Shown here: positions 22,385 through 30,595 of the stretch, one piece after another
Layout of the letters: every line of letters begins with the position of its first letter
Position numbering within the stretch: position 1 is the stretch's first letter
NCBI GenBank assembly: GCA_001917535.1
Contig: MNEF01000068.1
Location: forward strand, 1 to 50,971
DNA length: 50,971 bases
Reading direction: 5' to 3'
Source of the DNA: Candidatus Rokubacteria bacterium 13_1_40CM_69_27
Lineage (GTDB): Bacteria; Methylomirabilota; Methylomirabilia; Rokubacteriales; CSP1-6
Notes under the pieces: model-generated
Database searches by the model: none
What the model saw: only the letters and a program-made list of their open reading frames with translations
What the model was told of the DNA's origin: nothing
Position numbers and translations under genes: made by a program

Positions 22385-24439
22385 GTGCTTGACATTTTCC
22401 GACGATCGCCCGTCGAAGGAAGCGCGGCTCCTGTCCGTGGGCAGGAAGATGGCCGAGGTGCCACCGAGAGCTTGCCGTGTCCCCCACCGGACTCCGAGTC
22501 CACGAAGGTTGCGGCTCTCTCCTTCGGAGCACGAGATTGGCTCTTCATCGCCGCGTTGCTGGCCGCGGTCGTCGTCGTCTACCGACCGGCCTGGAACGGT
22601 GGGTTTCTCTGGGATGACCGTGCCCACGTAACCCACCCCGATCTCCGATCCTGGCACGGCCTCACGCGTATCTGGTTCGACCTGGAAGCCACCCAGCAGT
22701 ATTACCCGCTCGTGCATACCGCCTTCTGGGTCCAACACCGGCTGTGGGGAGACACCCCGCTGGGCTATCACCTGGTGAATATCCTCCTGCATTTCGTCGC
22801 TGCCGTGATGGCGGCTCTGACCCTGCGCCAGCTTTCCATCCCCGGAGCGTACCTGGTCGGGGCGGTGTTCGCCCTCCATCCGGTGCACGTGGAGTCGGTG
22901 GCGTGGATCACCGAGCTCAAGAACACCGTGTCGGCCGTGTTCTACCTCGGCGCGGCGATGGCCTACCTCCGCTTCAACCAGAAGAGCGAAACTCGGCTGT
23001 ATCTGGTGGCGCTGACACTCTTCGTGCTCGCGCTGTGCAGCAAAACGGTGACAGCGACATTGCCGGTGGCACTGCTCCTGATCCGCTGGTGGCAGCGCGG
23101 CCGGCTGTCGTGGCGGCGTGACGTCGCGCCCCTGGTTCCCTTCTTCGTCCTGGGCGCGGGGGCGGGACTGTTCACGGCATGGGTCGAGCGCAAGCTCATC
23201 GGCGCGGAAGGCGCGGCGTTCGATCTCACGATCGTAGAACGCGGCCTGATCGCCGGGCGCGCGACGTGGTTCTACCTGGTCACGCTCTTCTGGCCCACGA
23301 ATCTGACTTTCATCTATCCCCGATGGCACATCAGCCAAGCCGTCTGGTGGCAGTACCTGTATCCTACCGCCGCGCTTTTGGTCCTGGCCGTGTTGTGGAT
23401 CGTGCGGAGGCGGTGGCGCGGGCCGCTCGCGGGAGTGCTGTTTTTCGTCGGGACGCTGTTCCCGGCGCTGGGCTTCTTCAACGTCTACCCGTTTCTCTTC
23501 TCGTTCGTGGCCGATCACTTCCAATACTTGGCCAGCCTCGGGATGATCACGCTCGCGGGCGCCGGCATCGCCCGGATCCTGGAGCGATGGCGACTGTGGT
23601 GCCGGCCGTTCGGATATGCGCTGTGCCTGGCCGTGCTGTCGACGTTGGCTGTCCTGACCTGGAAGCAAAGCCATCTGTACGCCGACGTCGAGACACTCTA
23701 CCGGGCGACGATCCGAAGCAATCCCGAGTGCTGGATGGCCTACAACAATCTGGCCGGTTCGCTGATTGCGCGCGGAGCGACCGACGAAGCTAGGGGTCTT
23801 GTCCAGAGGGCGCTGAAACTCAAACCCGACTACCCCGAGGCGCACAACAATCTGGGACTCGTGCTGGGCAGCCGTGGACAGGTCGACGAGGCGATCGCCC
23901 ACTACGAGAAGGCCCTGGATCTCAGGCCCACGTATGCGGAGGCGCACAACAACCTCGGCTTCGCCCTCGCCGGCCGCGGCGAGATCGACCAGGCGATCGT
24001 CCATTATCAGCAGGCATTGGAGAGCGACGCCGGATATGCCGGGGTCCACTACAACCTCGCGATGGCTCTCATCGCCCGGGGAGACGTCGATCAGGCCGTG
24101 GCTCATCTTCGGAAGGCTCTGGAGCTCGGGCCGGAGTACGCCGAGGCGCACAATAGCCTCGGAATCATCCTGGTCAACCGCCGACGGGTCCATGAGGCGG
24201 TCGTCCACTTCCAGAAGGCCGTGGAACTCAGACCGCAGTACGCCGAGGCGCACAACAACCTCGGAATCGTGCTGGCCCGTAGCGGCCGAGTCGACGAAGC
24301 GATCGCGCATTTCCGGAAGGCCCTGGAGATCAACCCCGCGTCCACGGAGGTGCGCAATAACCTCGGCATGGCACTGGCCATCCGCCGGCGCGTCGACGAC
24401 GCCACCGCTCCGTACCCGCAGACGCTGCCAACCAAATGA
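22385..24439 (+). CDS. Multi-spanning membrane protein with C-terminal TPRs (TMTC-like GT-C candidate)
   Basis: About 684 residues from a GTG at 22385; the start is uncertain since the frame is open further upstream and no clear ribosome site is seen. About nine hydrophobic segments occupy residues 45-430, beginning WLFIAALLAAVVVVYRPAW. The first extracytoplasmic loop has FLWDDRAHVTHP, the acidic pair expected in GT-C enzymes, and HPVHVESVAWITELKNT is the signature of the DUF1736/TMTC group. Seven TPR units of 34 residues fill the C-terminus (PEAHNNLGLVLGSRGQVDEA and relatives). In animals TMTC proteins O-mannosylate cadherins; bacterial members are uncharacterised. With the neighbouring GT2 it may glycosylate exported proteins, an inference. 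Confidence 0.8.
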   Translation: MLDIFRRSPVEGSAAPVRGQEDGRGATESLPCPPPDSESTKVAALSFGARDWLFIAALLAAVVVVYRPAWNGGFLWDDRAHVTHPDLRSWHGLTRIWFDLEATQQYYPLVHTAFWVQHRLWGDTPLGYHLVNILLHFVAAVMAALTLRQLSIPGAYLVGAVFALHPVHVESVAWITELKNTVSAVFYLGAAMAYLRFNQKSETRLYLVALTLFVLALCSKTVTATLPVALLLIRWWQRGRLSWRRDVAPLVPFFVLGAGAGLFTAWVERKLIGAEGAAFDLTIVERGLIAGRATWFYLVTLFWPTNLTFIYPRWHISQAVWWQYLYPTAALLVLAVLWIVRRRWRGPLAGVLFFVGTLFPALGFFNVYPFLFSFVADHFQYLASLGMITLAGAGIARILERWRLWCRPFGYALCLAVLSTLAVLTWKQSHLYADVETLYRATIRSNPECWMAYNNLAGSLIARGATDEARGLVQRALKLKPDYPEAHNNLGLVLGSRGQVDEAIAHYEKALDLRPTYAEAHNNLGFALAGRGEIDQAIVHYQQALESDAGYAGVHYNLAMALIARGDVDQAVAHLRKALELGPEYAEAHNSLGIILVNRRRVHEAVVHFQKAVELRPQYAEAHNNLGIVLARSGRVDEAIAHFRKALEINPASTEVRNNLGMALAIRRRVDDATAPYPQTLPTK
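23731..24417 (+). repeat. Tandem 102-bp coding repeat (seven TPR units)
   Basis: A unit of 34 codons recurs about seven times, each containing a variant of GAGGCGCACAACAATCTCGG near its start. Units three, five and six are closest to each other at DNA level. The pattern reflects protein TPRs and is coding, not a CRISPR array. Similar units could recombine and change repeat number between strains. Confidence 0.8.
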
Positions 24440-24602
24440 GGACGCGGTGCGTGGCACCTGCTACGCCTGCGTCAAGTGCGAGCGCGTCGTCGAGCTCCAC
24501 GACCCCGGCGCGCAACTTCGAGGACCTGGCACGGGCCTTCGGGACGTGAGCGCCGACGTCAGCTGACGCCAGGCGCGCGCAGATCGCTCGCGGCGACGCC
24601 CC

Positions 24603-25919
24603 TCACGACGCCGCCCGCCCTCGGCGGGACACGCCTTCGGCCCATCGCGCGCCGAGGCGAACGGCGGCGATCGCCAGGAGGATGCCCGCCACCCAGCGGG
24701 CGAGCACCGTGAGACCGGCGGCGTCGAGAGCGGGCCACTGGACCTTCCAGAGCACGTCGGCCCGCTCCGCCATCCAGTGCCAGCCCGTATGAGCGGCGAG
24801 GGCCGACAGGATGATCGTGCCGACGCGCCCGACGAGCACGTGCCTGAGCAGCAGAGCGAGCGCGGGCAGCACGACCGCCAGCACGAGGATCTGCCCGATC
24901 TCGATGCCGACGTTGAACGAGAAGAGCGAGACGAGCAGGTGCCGCCCGGCGAACTGGAAGTTCTCCTTCAGGCCGTACGAGAAGCCGAAGCCGTGGACGA
25001 GGCCGAAGAGCCCGGTGACGAGCCAGCGCCGTCCGAGGTTGGGGCCCACGATGTTCTCGAGGGCCATGTAGACGATCGACGCCGCGATGACCGTCTCCAC
25101 GAAGGGAGGGAACCACGCGCCGGCCGGAGCCAGGTCGTAGGCCGAGCCGAGGAGCGTGATCGAGTGAGCGACCGTGAACGCGGTGATGATCGGCAGTACC
25201 TGCCGCAGGCCGCGCAGGGGGATGACCAGGCACAGCAGGAAGAGCAGGTGGTCGATGCCGCTCAGGATGTGCCCGATGCCGAGCATGATGAAGCCGAGCG
25301 CGGCCTGGTACCAGGTGGGATTGAGCGCGACGGTCCCCGAGCGGCTCGTGATCACCATCGCCCGGCTGTCCTCGCCGAGCGGCAGGTAGCGGATCGCGAG
25401 CTTCAGGTAGTCCTTCAACCAGAGAGTGACCGTCGTCCGGATCGTGAACTGCGACGCCGGCGAGACGATCGGATACGTCAGGTGCGCGTCGAGGAAGCCC
25501 TGGTCGATGTAGATCGTCGTGCCCGGATCGACGGGGCGCGCCACGTGGGCGACGGCCTCCTCGTAGCTCTCGAAGGACCGGTCGGACGGCAGCGTCAGGC
25601 GCCCGATGGCCGTCGCGGGGACGAGGGAGCGGCCGTTTTCCCGGATCTCGATCTCCTTCCCCAGCCTGGCCAGCGCCCGTTCGATGGCCGGTCCCGCCCG
25701 GGCCAGGTCCAGCTCGCGCCCGATGGCAGGAAAACTCGTGGCTCCCAGAACGTGAATGGGCACGCGGATCACGAGGTGAGCCTGCCCCGGCTCGAGCTTG
25801 ACGAACGCGTTCATCAGGCTCGCCATCGTGAATTCGTGGGCGAGGGCAGAGCCCGGGATCACCGCCGCCTGAACGAGGAGGACGAATCCGGCGACCTTGA
25901 GGCGGCTGCGGGCCGTCAT
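24603..25919 (-). CDS. HupE/UreJ-like membrane protein with an N-terminal exported domain
   Basis: A 438-residue protein. A signal peptide (FVLLVQAAVIPGSALAHEF) precedes an extracytoplasmic domain of about 190 residues (to LNPTWYQAALGF). Six or seven membrane helices follow. The metal-type motif GIGHILSGIDHLLFLLCLV, with further His in AFTVAHSITLLGSA and GLVHGFGFSYGL, defines the HupE/UreJ_2 family, thought to move nickel, cobalt or other ligands. I choose the ATG at 25919 since GGAG lies 6 bases upstream; a GTG four codons earlier is in frame. It is separated by a strong hairpin from the NHL gene upstream. The transported ligand is unknown. Confidence 0.85.
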   Translation of the reverse strand: MTARSRLKVAGFVLLVQAAVIPGSALAHEFTMASLMNAFVKLEPGQAHLVIRVPIHVLGATSFPAIGRELDLARAGPAIERALARLGKEIEIRENGRSLVPATAIGRLTLPSDRSFESYEEAVAHVARPVDPGTTIYIDQGFLDAHLTYPIVSPASQFTIRTTVTLWLKDYLKLAIRYLPLGEDSRAMVITSRSGTVALNPTWYQAALGFIMLGIGHILSGIDHLLFLLCLVIPLRGLRQVLPIITAFTVAHSITLLGSAYDLAPAGAWFPPFVETVIAASIVYMALENIVGPNLGRRWLVTGLFGLVHGFGFSYGLKENFQFAGRHLLVSLFSFNVGIEIGQILVLAVVLPALALLLRHVLVGRVGTIILSALAAHTGWHWMAERADVLWKVQWPALDAAGLTVLARWVAGILLAIAAVRLGARWAEGVSRRGRAAS

Positions 25920-25944
25920 GTCCGTCTCCACCGGGGATGGGGGA

Positions 25945-25972
25945 CGGCCGGGAGCGCTTGCGCTCCCGGCCG
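25945..25972 (-). terminator. Perfect 13-bp hairpin between the NHL gene and the HupE-like gene
   Basis: CGGCCGGGAGCGC and GCGCTCCCGGCCG are exact complements around a two-base centre. On the minus strand it lies 14 bases after the stop of the NHL-repeat gene. There is no clear T-run. It most likely ends or trims the NHL transcript before the HupE-like gene at 25919. Confidence 0.6.
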
Positions 25973-25985
25973 CCCGATTGCGGTG

Positions 25986-27254
25986 CTAGTCGTCGTTGTC
26001 GCCCTTGACCGGATCGTAGTGAGGAAGGCTAAGGCTGGGGGAGCCGTTCGGATGGAGGATTTCGAGCTGGTCCTCCGGCACGTTGCCGTCACGCTTGAAC
26101 CTCTGGACGCGCCGGCCGTTGATCGTCTCCCCCGTGTAGAGGTTGCCCTTGGAGTCGACGGCGAGGCTGTGCAGGAACGTGAACTCGCCCACCCCGTGGC
26201 CGGGACGGCCGAAGCCGCCCAGAATCGTGGCGGCCACCCGATCGAAGATCCAGACTATCTCGTTGCCGCCATCCGACTCGTACATCTCCTTCTGCTTCTT
26301 GTCCGCCGAGAAATCGACGTCCCAGGCCGACCCGGCAGTGCCCAGAGCCGTTCCCGGACAGACGGCGCTCCCGCTAACCCCAGTACACGGCACGACGGGA
26401 ATAATCCGCACGGGCTGACACACGGGCTCACCACCGAGACCGGTATTCGCGCAACTCGTCGGGTGCTTCTCGAAGACCTGGATCCGATCGCTGCCGCGAT
26501 CGCACGCGTACACGAGCCCGTCAGCGCCGAGCACGACGCAGTGAGGATGGCCGCCATCGGCGGGCTGGAACAGACCCGGGCCGGTGCCCACGCTGCCCCA
26601 CTGGCGCAGGAAGTTCCCGTTCTTATCGAAGACGACGACGCGGTGGTTGCCGTAGCCGTCCGCGACGTAGATGTCACCGTTCGAGGGATCCACCGCGATG
26701 TCAGGCGGCTGGTTCAGGAGCGTATGACTCTTGTTTGCGAGAGCGTTAGTCCCCGAGTTGCCGCAGGTGTTGGCTGGCGGGTTGTCGCACACCCCCTTGG
26801 TGCCGATCTGCAGCAGCAGGTGGCTGCCATCGTGCGACCACTTCTGCACGATGCCGTCACCGTTACCGCCGATCCAGACGTTGTCCTGAAAATCCACGAA
26901 GCAGCCGTGGATGCTATTCGGCAGGACGCTCCGGTTGCCCCAGGCGTTCACCACGTTGCCGTCCTGATCGAACTCGATGACCGGCGGGGCGACGGTCGCC
27001 ACGAGGGTCTCCGGCGAGACCAGGTTGCCCCGGTTGACCGTGAAGAGGTGATCGTTCGAGTCGATACAGGTTCCGGCCATCTCGCCGGTCACCCATTTGT
27101 CGCGGAGCGGCTTGGGATAGAACGGATCGGCCACGAACCTCGGGACCTTCGGCTTGTCGGCGTTGGCGCTTTTGACCGCCGGCTGCCAGAATCCAAGGGC
27201 GACGACGAGCGCCGCCAGGATCATGCCTACTGAGACGTACCGCAGACGCTTCAT
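25986..27254 (-). CDS. Secreted NHL-repeat beta-propeller protein
   Basis: A 422-residue protein with an N-terminal export signal (MKRLRYVSVGMILAALVVAL). The body is a propeller of NHL-like blades: PPVIEFDQDGNVVNAWG, then PPDIAVDPSNGDIYVADGYG and NHRVVVFDKNGNFLRQWG, then FLHSLAVDSKGNLYTGETIN and GRRVQRFKRDG. The middle holds a Cys-rich loop region (CDNPPANTCGNSG; CANTGLGGEPVC) that may form disulfides in the periplasm. No catalytic residues of peptidylglycine lyases are evident, so binding or scaffolding is as likely as catalysis. A promoter with an embedded palindrome lies about 560 bases upstream at 27809-27840. Confidence 0.88.
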   Translation of the reverse strand: MKRLRYVSVGMILAALVVALGFWQPAVKSANADKPKVPRFVADPFYPKPLRDKWVTGEMAGTCIDSNDHLFTVNRGNLVSPETLVATVAPPVIEFDQDGNVVNAWGNRSVLPNSIHGCFVDFQDNVWIGGNGDGIVQKWSHDGSHLLLQIGTKGVCDNPPANTCGNSGTNALANKSHTLLNQPPDIAVDPSNGDIYVADGYGNHRVVVFDKNGNFLRQWGSVGTGPGLFQPADGGHPHCVVLGADGLVYACDRGSDRIQVFEKHPTSCANTGLGGEPVCQPVRIIPVVPCTGVSGSAVCPGTALGTAGSAWDVDFSADKKQKEMYESDGGNEIVWIFDRVAATILGGFGRPGHGVGEFTFLHSLAVDSKGNLYTGETINGRRVQRFKRDGNVPEDQLEILHPNGSPSLSLPHYDPVKGDNDD

Positions 27255-27621
27255 AGGGCCTCCCTTCTCTTCACACGAGGACTACGCCTCAGACACTCGA
27301 GAGCCGCTCGGGCTCCTCCTTTCTTCCCGTCAGGGCCGCAGACGCTGCCTCGGGCGCCCGAAGCCGGATCAGACTGCATCGCTATCAGTCAGAGATCGGC
27401 CGGGGTCGTCATTTCGTACGATCGTTGACCGCGCATCCTCCTTTACTGCCCCGCTCCTCGTCAGTTGTCATTCTTGCCGGTCGGCAGCCCCTCACGACTT
27501 TCTTGTACTCGCCGCGGCGTGTCGGCCATGAAAGGGACGTGCCCCGGGTAGAGGTCGTTGCAGGCCGACGGCTCCGGTCTGGGCGGACCAACCTCTCCCC
27601 TGTGCTGGGCACCATGGACGG

Positions 27622-27681
27622 GCCGGCGCCACAGCCTCGGGCGCCGGCTACGGGAGGACCGCCGCGTCAGGCGCGGCGGTC
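27622..27681. repeat. Two adjacent strong hairpins in the intergenic region
   Basis: GCCGGCGCC (27622-27630) pairs with GGCGCCGGC (27640-27648), and GACCGCCGCG (27657-27666) pairs exactly with CGCGGCGGTC (27672-27681). They are 8 bases apart. Together they could be part of a structured RNA or a bidirectional transcription block. No T-run is present. Confidence 0.45.
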
Positions 27682-27808
27682 AGCTGTGAATGGTGCGGTC
27701 GGCTCCTGAGCCCGGGAGGCGCGTCGCGCGCGGCAGGAGGGGGAAGGAGCGTGGAGCAGTCCTCGACGATGCGGTGCGCATGACCATCGGCCTCCCTGCT
27801 TGGCGAGC

Positions 27809-27840
27809 CGTATAGTCGATTGTCGACAACCCACTGTCAA
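27809..27840 (-). promoter_or_regulatory. Minus-strand sigma-70-like promoter with palindromic operator
   Basis: On the minus strand a perfect -35 box TTGACA (27835-27840) is followed after 18-20 bases by an ACTATACG -10 region (27809-27816). Between them lies the 10-bp palindrome TTGTCGACAA (27820-27829), where a repressor would block RNA polymerase. It points toward the NHL gene at 27254. GntR/FadR-type regulators favour such TTGT-ACAA sites, but which regulator binds is unknown. Confidence 0.5.
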
Positions 27841-27970
27841 GATAAATCTGCCACCACCCGGCCGGCCTTACCCCTGCCTGGTCTCCTGGCGTGACGGATA
27901 GGCGGTCGGGATGCTACCAGCGCCCGCGACTGCGCGTCAAACCGGGGTCCGCACACGGTGGCCCCGCCCG

Positions 27971-28000
27971 TTGACAGCGCGCGGGGCCGCTGTCTAGATT
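27971..28000 (+). promoter_or_regulatory. Sigma-70-like promoter for the CMD/HIBADH operon
   Basis: TTGACA at 27971-27976 and TAGATT at 27995-28000 with an 18-bp spacer. Transcription would begin near 28007, about 58 bases before the GTG of the CMD gene, which has a GAAAGGAG ribosome site. Confidence 0.55.
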
Positions 28001-28064
28001 CCTGGGTCACCGCGCTGACGCCGAAGCGTACTCATCATCGCGCCCTCAGAGAAAGGAGTGGCCC

Positions 28065-28397
28065 GTGAGCACACCGCCATCCGCATCGTCTGCCCGTCAC
28101 GAGGTCCGGCAGGTCGCCCCCAAGCTCATCGAGCTCAGCGAGACCGTGCTGTACGCCGATGTCTGGGAGCGGCCCGGACTTTCCAAGCGCGACCGGAGCC
28201 TGATCACGGTGGCGGCGCTGACCGCCATGGGCCGCGCCGACCAGCTCCCCGTGCACATCGAGCGCGCGCTCGCCAACGGCGTCACCCGAGAGGAGATCGG
28301 CGAGCTCATCACCCACATCGCCTTCTATGCGGGCTGGCCGGCGGCCATGACCGCGGGCCGCATCGCCAAGAGGGTCTTCGACGGGAGCAAGCCATGA
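28065..28397 (+). CDS. Carboxymuconolactone decarboxylase (CMD) family protein
   Basis: A 110-residue all-helical protein of the CMD/AhpD fold. Family signatures: YADVWERPGLSKRDRSLITV, then AALTAMGRADQLPVHIERAL and NGVTREEIGELITHIAFYAG, ending WPAAMTAGRIAKRVF. It has no CxxC pair, so it is nearer to 4-carboxymuconolactone decarboxylase than to AhpD peroxidase partners. It starts with GTG behind GAAAGGAG and overlaps the next gene by four bases (ATGA), so the two proteins are made together. Its real substrate in this organism is unknown. Confidence 0.9.
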   Translation: MSTPPSASSARHEVRQVAPKLIELSETVLYADVWERPGLSKRDRSLITVAALTAMGRADQLPVHIERALANGVTREEIGELITHIAFYAGWPAAMTAGRIAKRVFDGSKP

Positions 28398-29371
28398 AGA
28401 TCGGGTTCATCGGGCTCGGCACCATGGGGCGGCACATGGCGTCCAACTTGATCAAGGCGGGCCACGGCCTCGTGGTCCACGACGTGCGCCGGGAGGCGGC
28501 GGCGCCCCATCGGGAGGCCGGTGCGCGCTGGGCCGAGACGCCGCGGGCGGTGGCGGAGGCGACGGACGTGGTGTTCACGTCGCTGCCGGGCCCGCCGGAA
28601 GTGGAGGCGGTCGCGCTCGGAGAGCAGGGGCTCCTGGCCGGGCTGGCGGCGGGCAAGGTCTACTTCGACCTCACGACCAACGCGCCGGCGCTCGTGCGCC
28701 GGATCCACGGGCTGTTCGAGGCCCGCGGGATCCACATGCTGGACGCGCCGGTGAGCGGCGGCCCTCGAGGAGCCGAGACGCGCAGGCTTGCCCTCTGGGT
28801 CGGGGGAGACGAGGCGGTGTTCGAGCGCCACCGGCCCGTGCTCGATGCCATCGGAGATCAACCGTATTATGTCGGCCCCATCGGCGCCGGCTCGATCGCG
28901 AAGCTGGTCCACAACTGTGCCGGCTACGTGATCCAGACGGCGCTGGCCGAGGTGTTTACGCTGGGCGCCAAGGCGGGCGTCGATCCCCTCGCGCTGTGGA
29001 AGGCGGTGCGCCAGGGCGCGGCCGGGCGGCGCCGTACATTCGACGGCCTGGTCGATCAGTTTCTGCCTGGCCGGTTCGAGCCGGCGGCGTTCACCTTGCG
29101 GCTGGCCCACAAGGACGTGACGCTGGCGACCGCCCTCGGCCGCGAGCACAAGGTGCCCATGCGTCTGGCCAATCTCGCGCTCGAAGAGCTGACCGAGGCG
29201 CTCAACCGGGGCTGGGGCGAGCGCGACTCGCGGGTCGCCATGCTCTTGCAGGAAGAGCGCGCAGGCGTCGAGATCCGTGTACCCGACACGGCGATCCGCC
29301 AGGCGCTCGAGCTCGACCAGCACACGGCCGGCCACGTCGGCCGGAAGCGTCCTCGTCCTCGTCGTCGATGA
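28394..29371 (+). CDS. NAD(P)-dependent beta-hydroxyacid dehydrogenase (3-hydroxyisobutyrate dehydrogenase-like)
   Basis: A 325-residue enzyme that should oxidise a beta-hydroxy acid. Cofactor site GFIGLGTMGRHMASNLIKAG at the N-terminus; substrate loop DAPVSGGPRGAE; catalytic lysine in GSIAKLVHNCAGY; and the late GREHKVPMRLANLA and KD (LAHKDVTLA) segments. The last 15 residues (GHVGRKRPRPRRR) are not family-like and arise where the gene runs into a receiver-domain fragment, so the natural C-terminus may have been replaced. It is coupled to the CMD gene by an ATGA overlap. Confidence 0.9.
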   Translation: MKIGFIGLGTMGRHMASNLIKAGHGLVVHDVRREAAAPHREAGARWAETPRAVAEATDVVFTSLPGPPEVEAVALGEQGLLAGLAAGKVYFDLTTNAPALVRRIHGLFEARGIHMLDAPVSGGPRGAETRRLALWVGGDEAVFERHRPVLDAIGDQPYYVGPIGAGSIAKLVHNCAGYVIQTALAEVFTLGAKAGVDPLALWKAVRQGAAGRRRTFDGLVDQFLPGRFEPAAFTLRLAHKDVTLATALGREHKVPMRLANLALEELTEALNRGWGERDSRVAMLLQEERAGVEIRVPDTAIRQALELDQHTAGHVGRKRPRPRRR

Positions 29372-29729
29372 CGATGTGGACGCGCGCGTCTTGCTCACCC
29401 TGGTCCTCGAACAGTGTGGCGCGCGCGTCACCGTCGCCGGCTGCGTCGGCGAGGCAGTGGAAGCCGTCGAGCGGCTCCGGCCCGACGTGCTGGTCAGCGA
29501 CATCGGGATCCCGGGCGAGGACGGGTACGCGCTCATCAAGCGCGTGCGGGCGCTCACGCCCGAGCGGGGAGGAAGCATTCCGGCCGTGGCGTTGACGGGC
29601 CACGCGAGACCAGAGGATGCGGTGGAGGCGCTCCGGGCGGGGTTCCAGGTGCATCTCCCGAAGCCCGTCGAGCCTGCCGATCTGGTCCGGATGGTCGCCC
29701 AACTCGTCAACGGCAGGCGGGAGCGTTAA
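29277..29729 (+). CDS. Receiver-domain (response regulator) fragment
   Basis: About 125 residues from 29349 form a complete receiver domain: VLVLVVDDDVDARVLLTLVL with the acidic pocket, phospho-acceptor Asp in DVLVSDIGIPGEDGYALI, the conserved Thr in AVALTGHARPEDAV and the Lys in VHLPKPVEP. No output domain follows. The only in-frame start is a GTG at 29277, deep inside the upstream dehydrogenase gene, with a non-homologous Ser/Arg-rich leader. It resembles the C-terminal receiver of hybrid histidine kinases, so it may be a remnant of a larger gene. The stop codon overlaps the convergent isochorismatase stop (TTAA). Confidence 0.65.
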   Translation: MYPTRRSARRSSSTSTRPATSAGSVLVLVVDDDVDARVLLTLVLEQCGARVTVAGCVGEAVEAVERLRPDVLVSDIGIPGEDGYALIKRVRALTPERGGSIPAVALTGHARPEDAVEALRAGFQVHLPKPVEPADLVRMVAQLVNGRRER

Positions 29730-30448
29730 CGGCTGGCGCCCGATCCCGCCCGCAGCTTGTCCTTGAACTGCTCGACGGTCAGCACCCAGGCGATCGAGCG
29801 TGCCATCAGCTCGAGCGCCATCCAGTGGTGGTCCTTGCCGCGCATGCTGGCCACGCAGTCGGAGATGACGACGGTCTGGTAGCCGCGGTTGGAGGCGGAG
29901 AAGGCGGTGGAGTAGACGCAGGTGTCGGTGTTGACCCCGCTCAGCACCACGGTCTCGGCCCGGTACACGCGCCGCAGCAGGAAGTCGAGGTCGGTTCCGA
30001 GGAACCCGTCGAGCGACTTCTTGGTGGTGACGTGCACGTCCTCGGGGGCGACCAGGATGGCCGGCACCTCGGCCTGCGGCGAGCCCTCCTGCCGGTCGGG
30101 AATGCGGCGCACGCCGGCCTGGGCGTTCTGGGAAAGCTGATGCTTGAGATTGATCTGGAAGGTCTGGCCGGCCAGCACGCCGCGCTGGAGCTCGGCCGGC
30201 CGCCGCTTGACGTAGACGTGGAGGACGGGCAGGCCCTCGCCCCGAGCGAAGTCCAGGAGGTCGCGGGCGTGCTTCATGACCCGCTCGGCCTCGTCGGCGG
30301 CCACCGGCGAGGAGGCGACCTCCAGATCGAGATAGTCGCGCTGCATGTCCACCGTGACGACCACCGTGCGGCGGGGCTCGATGGTGAGGAGCGTGTGCAT
30401 CCGCTCCCGGTAGGCGCTGCGGTCCTGGAACTCGACGGGGGGCTTCAT
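29726..30448 (-). CDS. Isochorismatase-like cysteine hydrolase
   Basis: A 240-residue hydrolase of the nicotinamidase/isochorismatase fold. The catalytic triad is visible: Asp in VVTVDMQRDYLDLEV, Lys in HVTTKKSLDGFLGTDLDFLL, and the nucleophile Cys in VVLSGVNTDTCVYSTAFSA. The ATG at 30448 has AGGAGG upstream; the minus-strand frame is open much further but that part is antisense to the neighbouring gene. Such enzymes cleave amides or ureides of small molecules (nicotinamide, N-carbamoylsarcosine, biuret and others); the target here is not determined. Confidence 0.9.
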   Translation of the reverse strand: MKPPVEFQDRSAYRERMHTLLTIEPRRTVVVTVDMQRDYLDLEVASSPVAADEAERVMKHARDLLDFARGEGLPVLHVYVKRRPAELQRGVLAGQTFQINLKHQLSQNAQAGVRRIPDRQEGSPQAEVPAILVAPEDVHVTTKKSLDGFLGTDLDFLLRRVYRAETVVLSGVNTDTCVYSTAFSASNRGYQTVVISDCVASMRGKDHHWMALELMARSIAWVLTVEQFKDKLRAGSGASR

Positions 30449-30595
30449 GGCGCGTTCCTCCTCGGTGAGCGGGCTCGACCCGACCTTATATAGATGGTCG
30501 CCGGGGCCCAACGCAACTGCGATCGGACGGCTGGCGCGGGGGTCCGGAACCTCGTACACTCTGGCCCATGTCAAGCCCGCCGGAGGTGACATGAC

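Larger units (their letters stand above)
27255..28064. other. 810-bp intergenic region with paired hairpins and divergent promoters
   Basis: No open frame here resembles a known protein, and codon patterns look random. It contains two strong hairpins side by side at 27622-27681, a minus-strand promoter with a TTGTCGACAA palindrome at 27809-27840, and a plus-strand promoter at 27971-28000. The 550 bases between the minus promoter and the NHL gene could be a long leader or hold a small RNA. Confidence 0.5.

Noticed and set aside
23731-24417. Regular repeats suggesting a CRISPR array
   Set aside because: The period is 102 bases, the repeats are coding TPR units, and there are no unique spacers.
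27409-27709. Short open frames in the 810-bp intergenic region
   Set aside because: No ribosome sites of note, no recognisable family, and composition like random GC-rich DNA.
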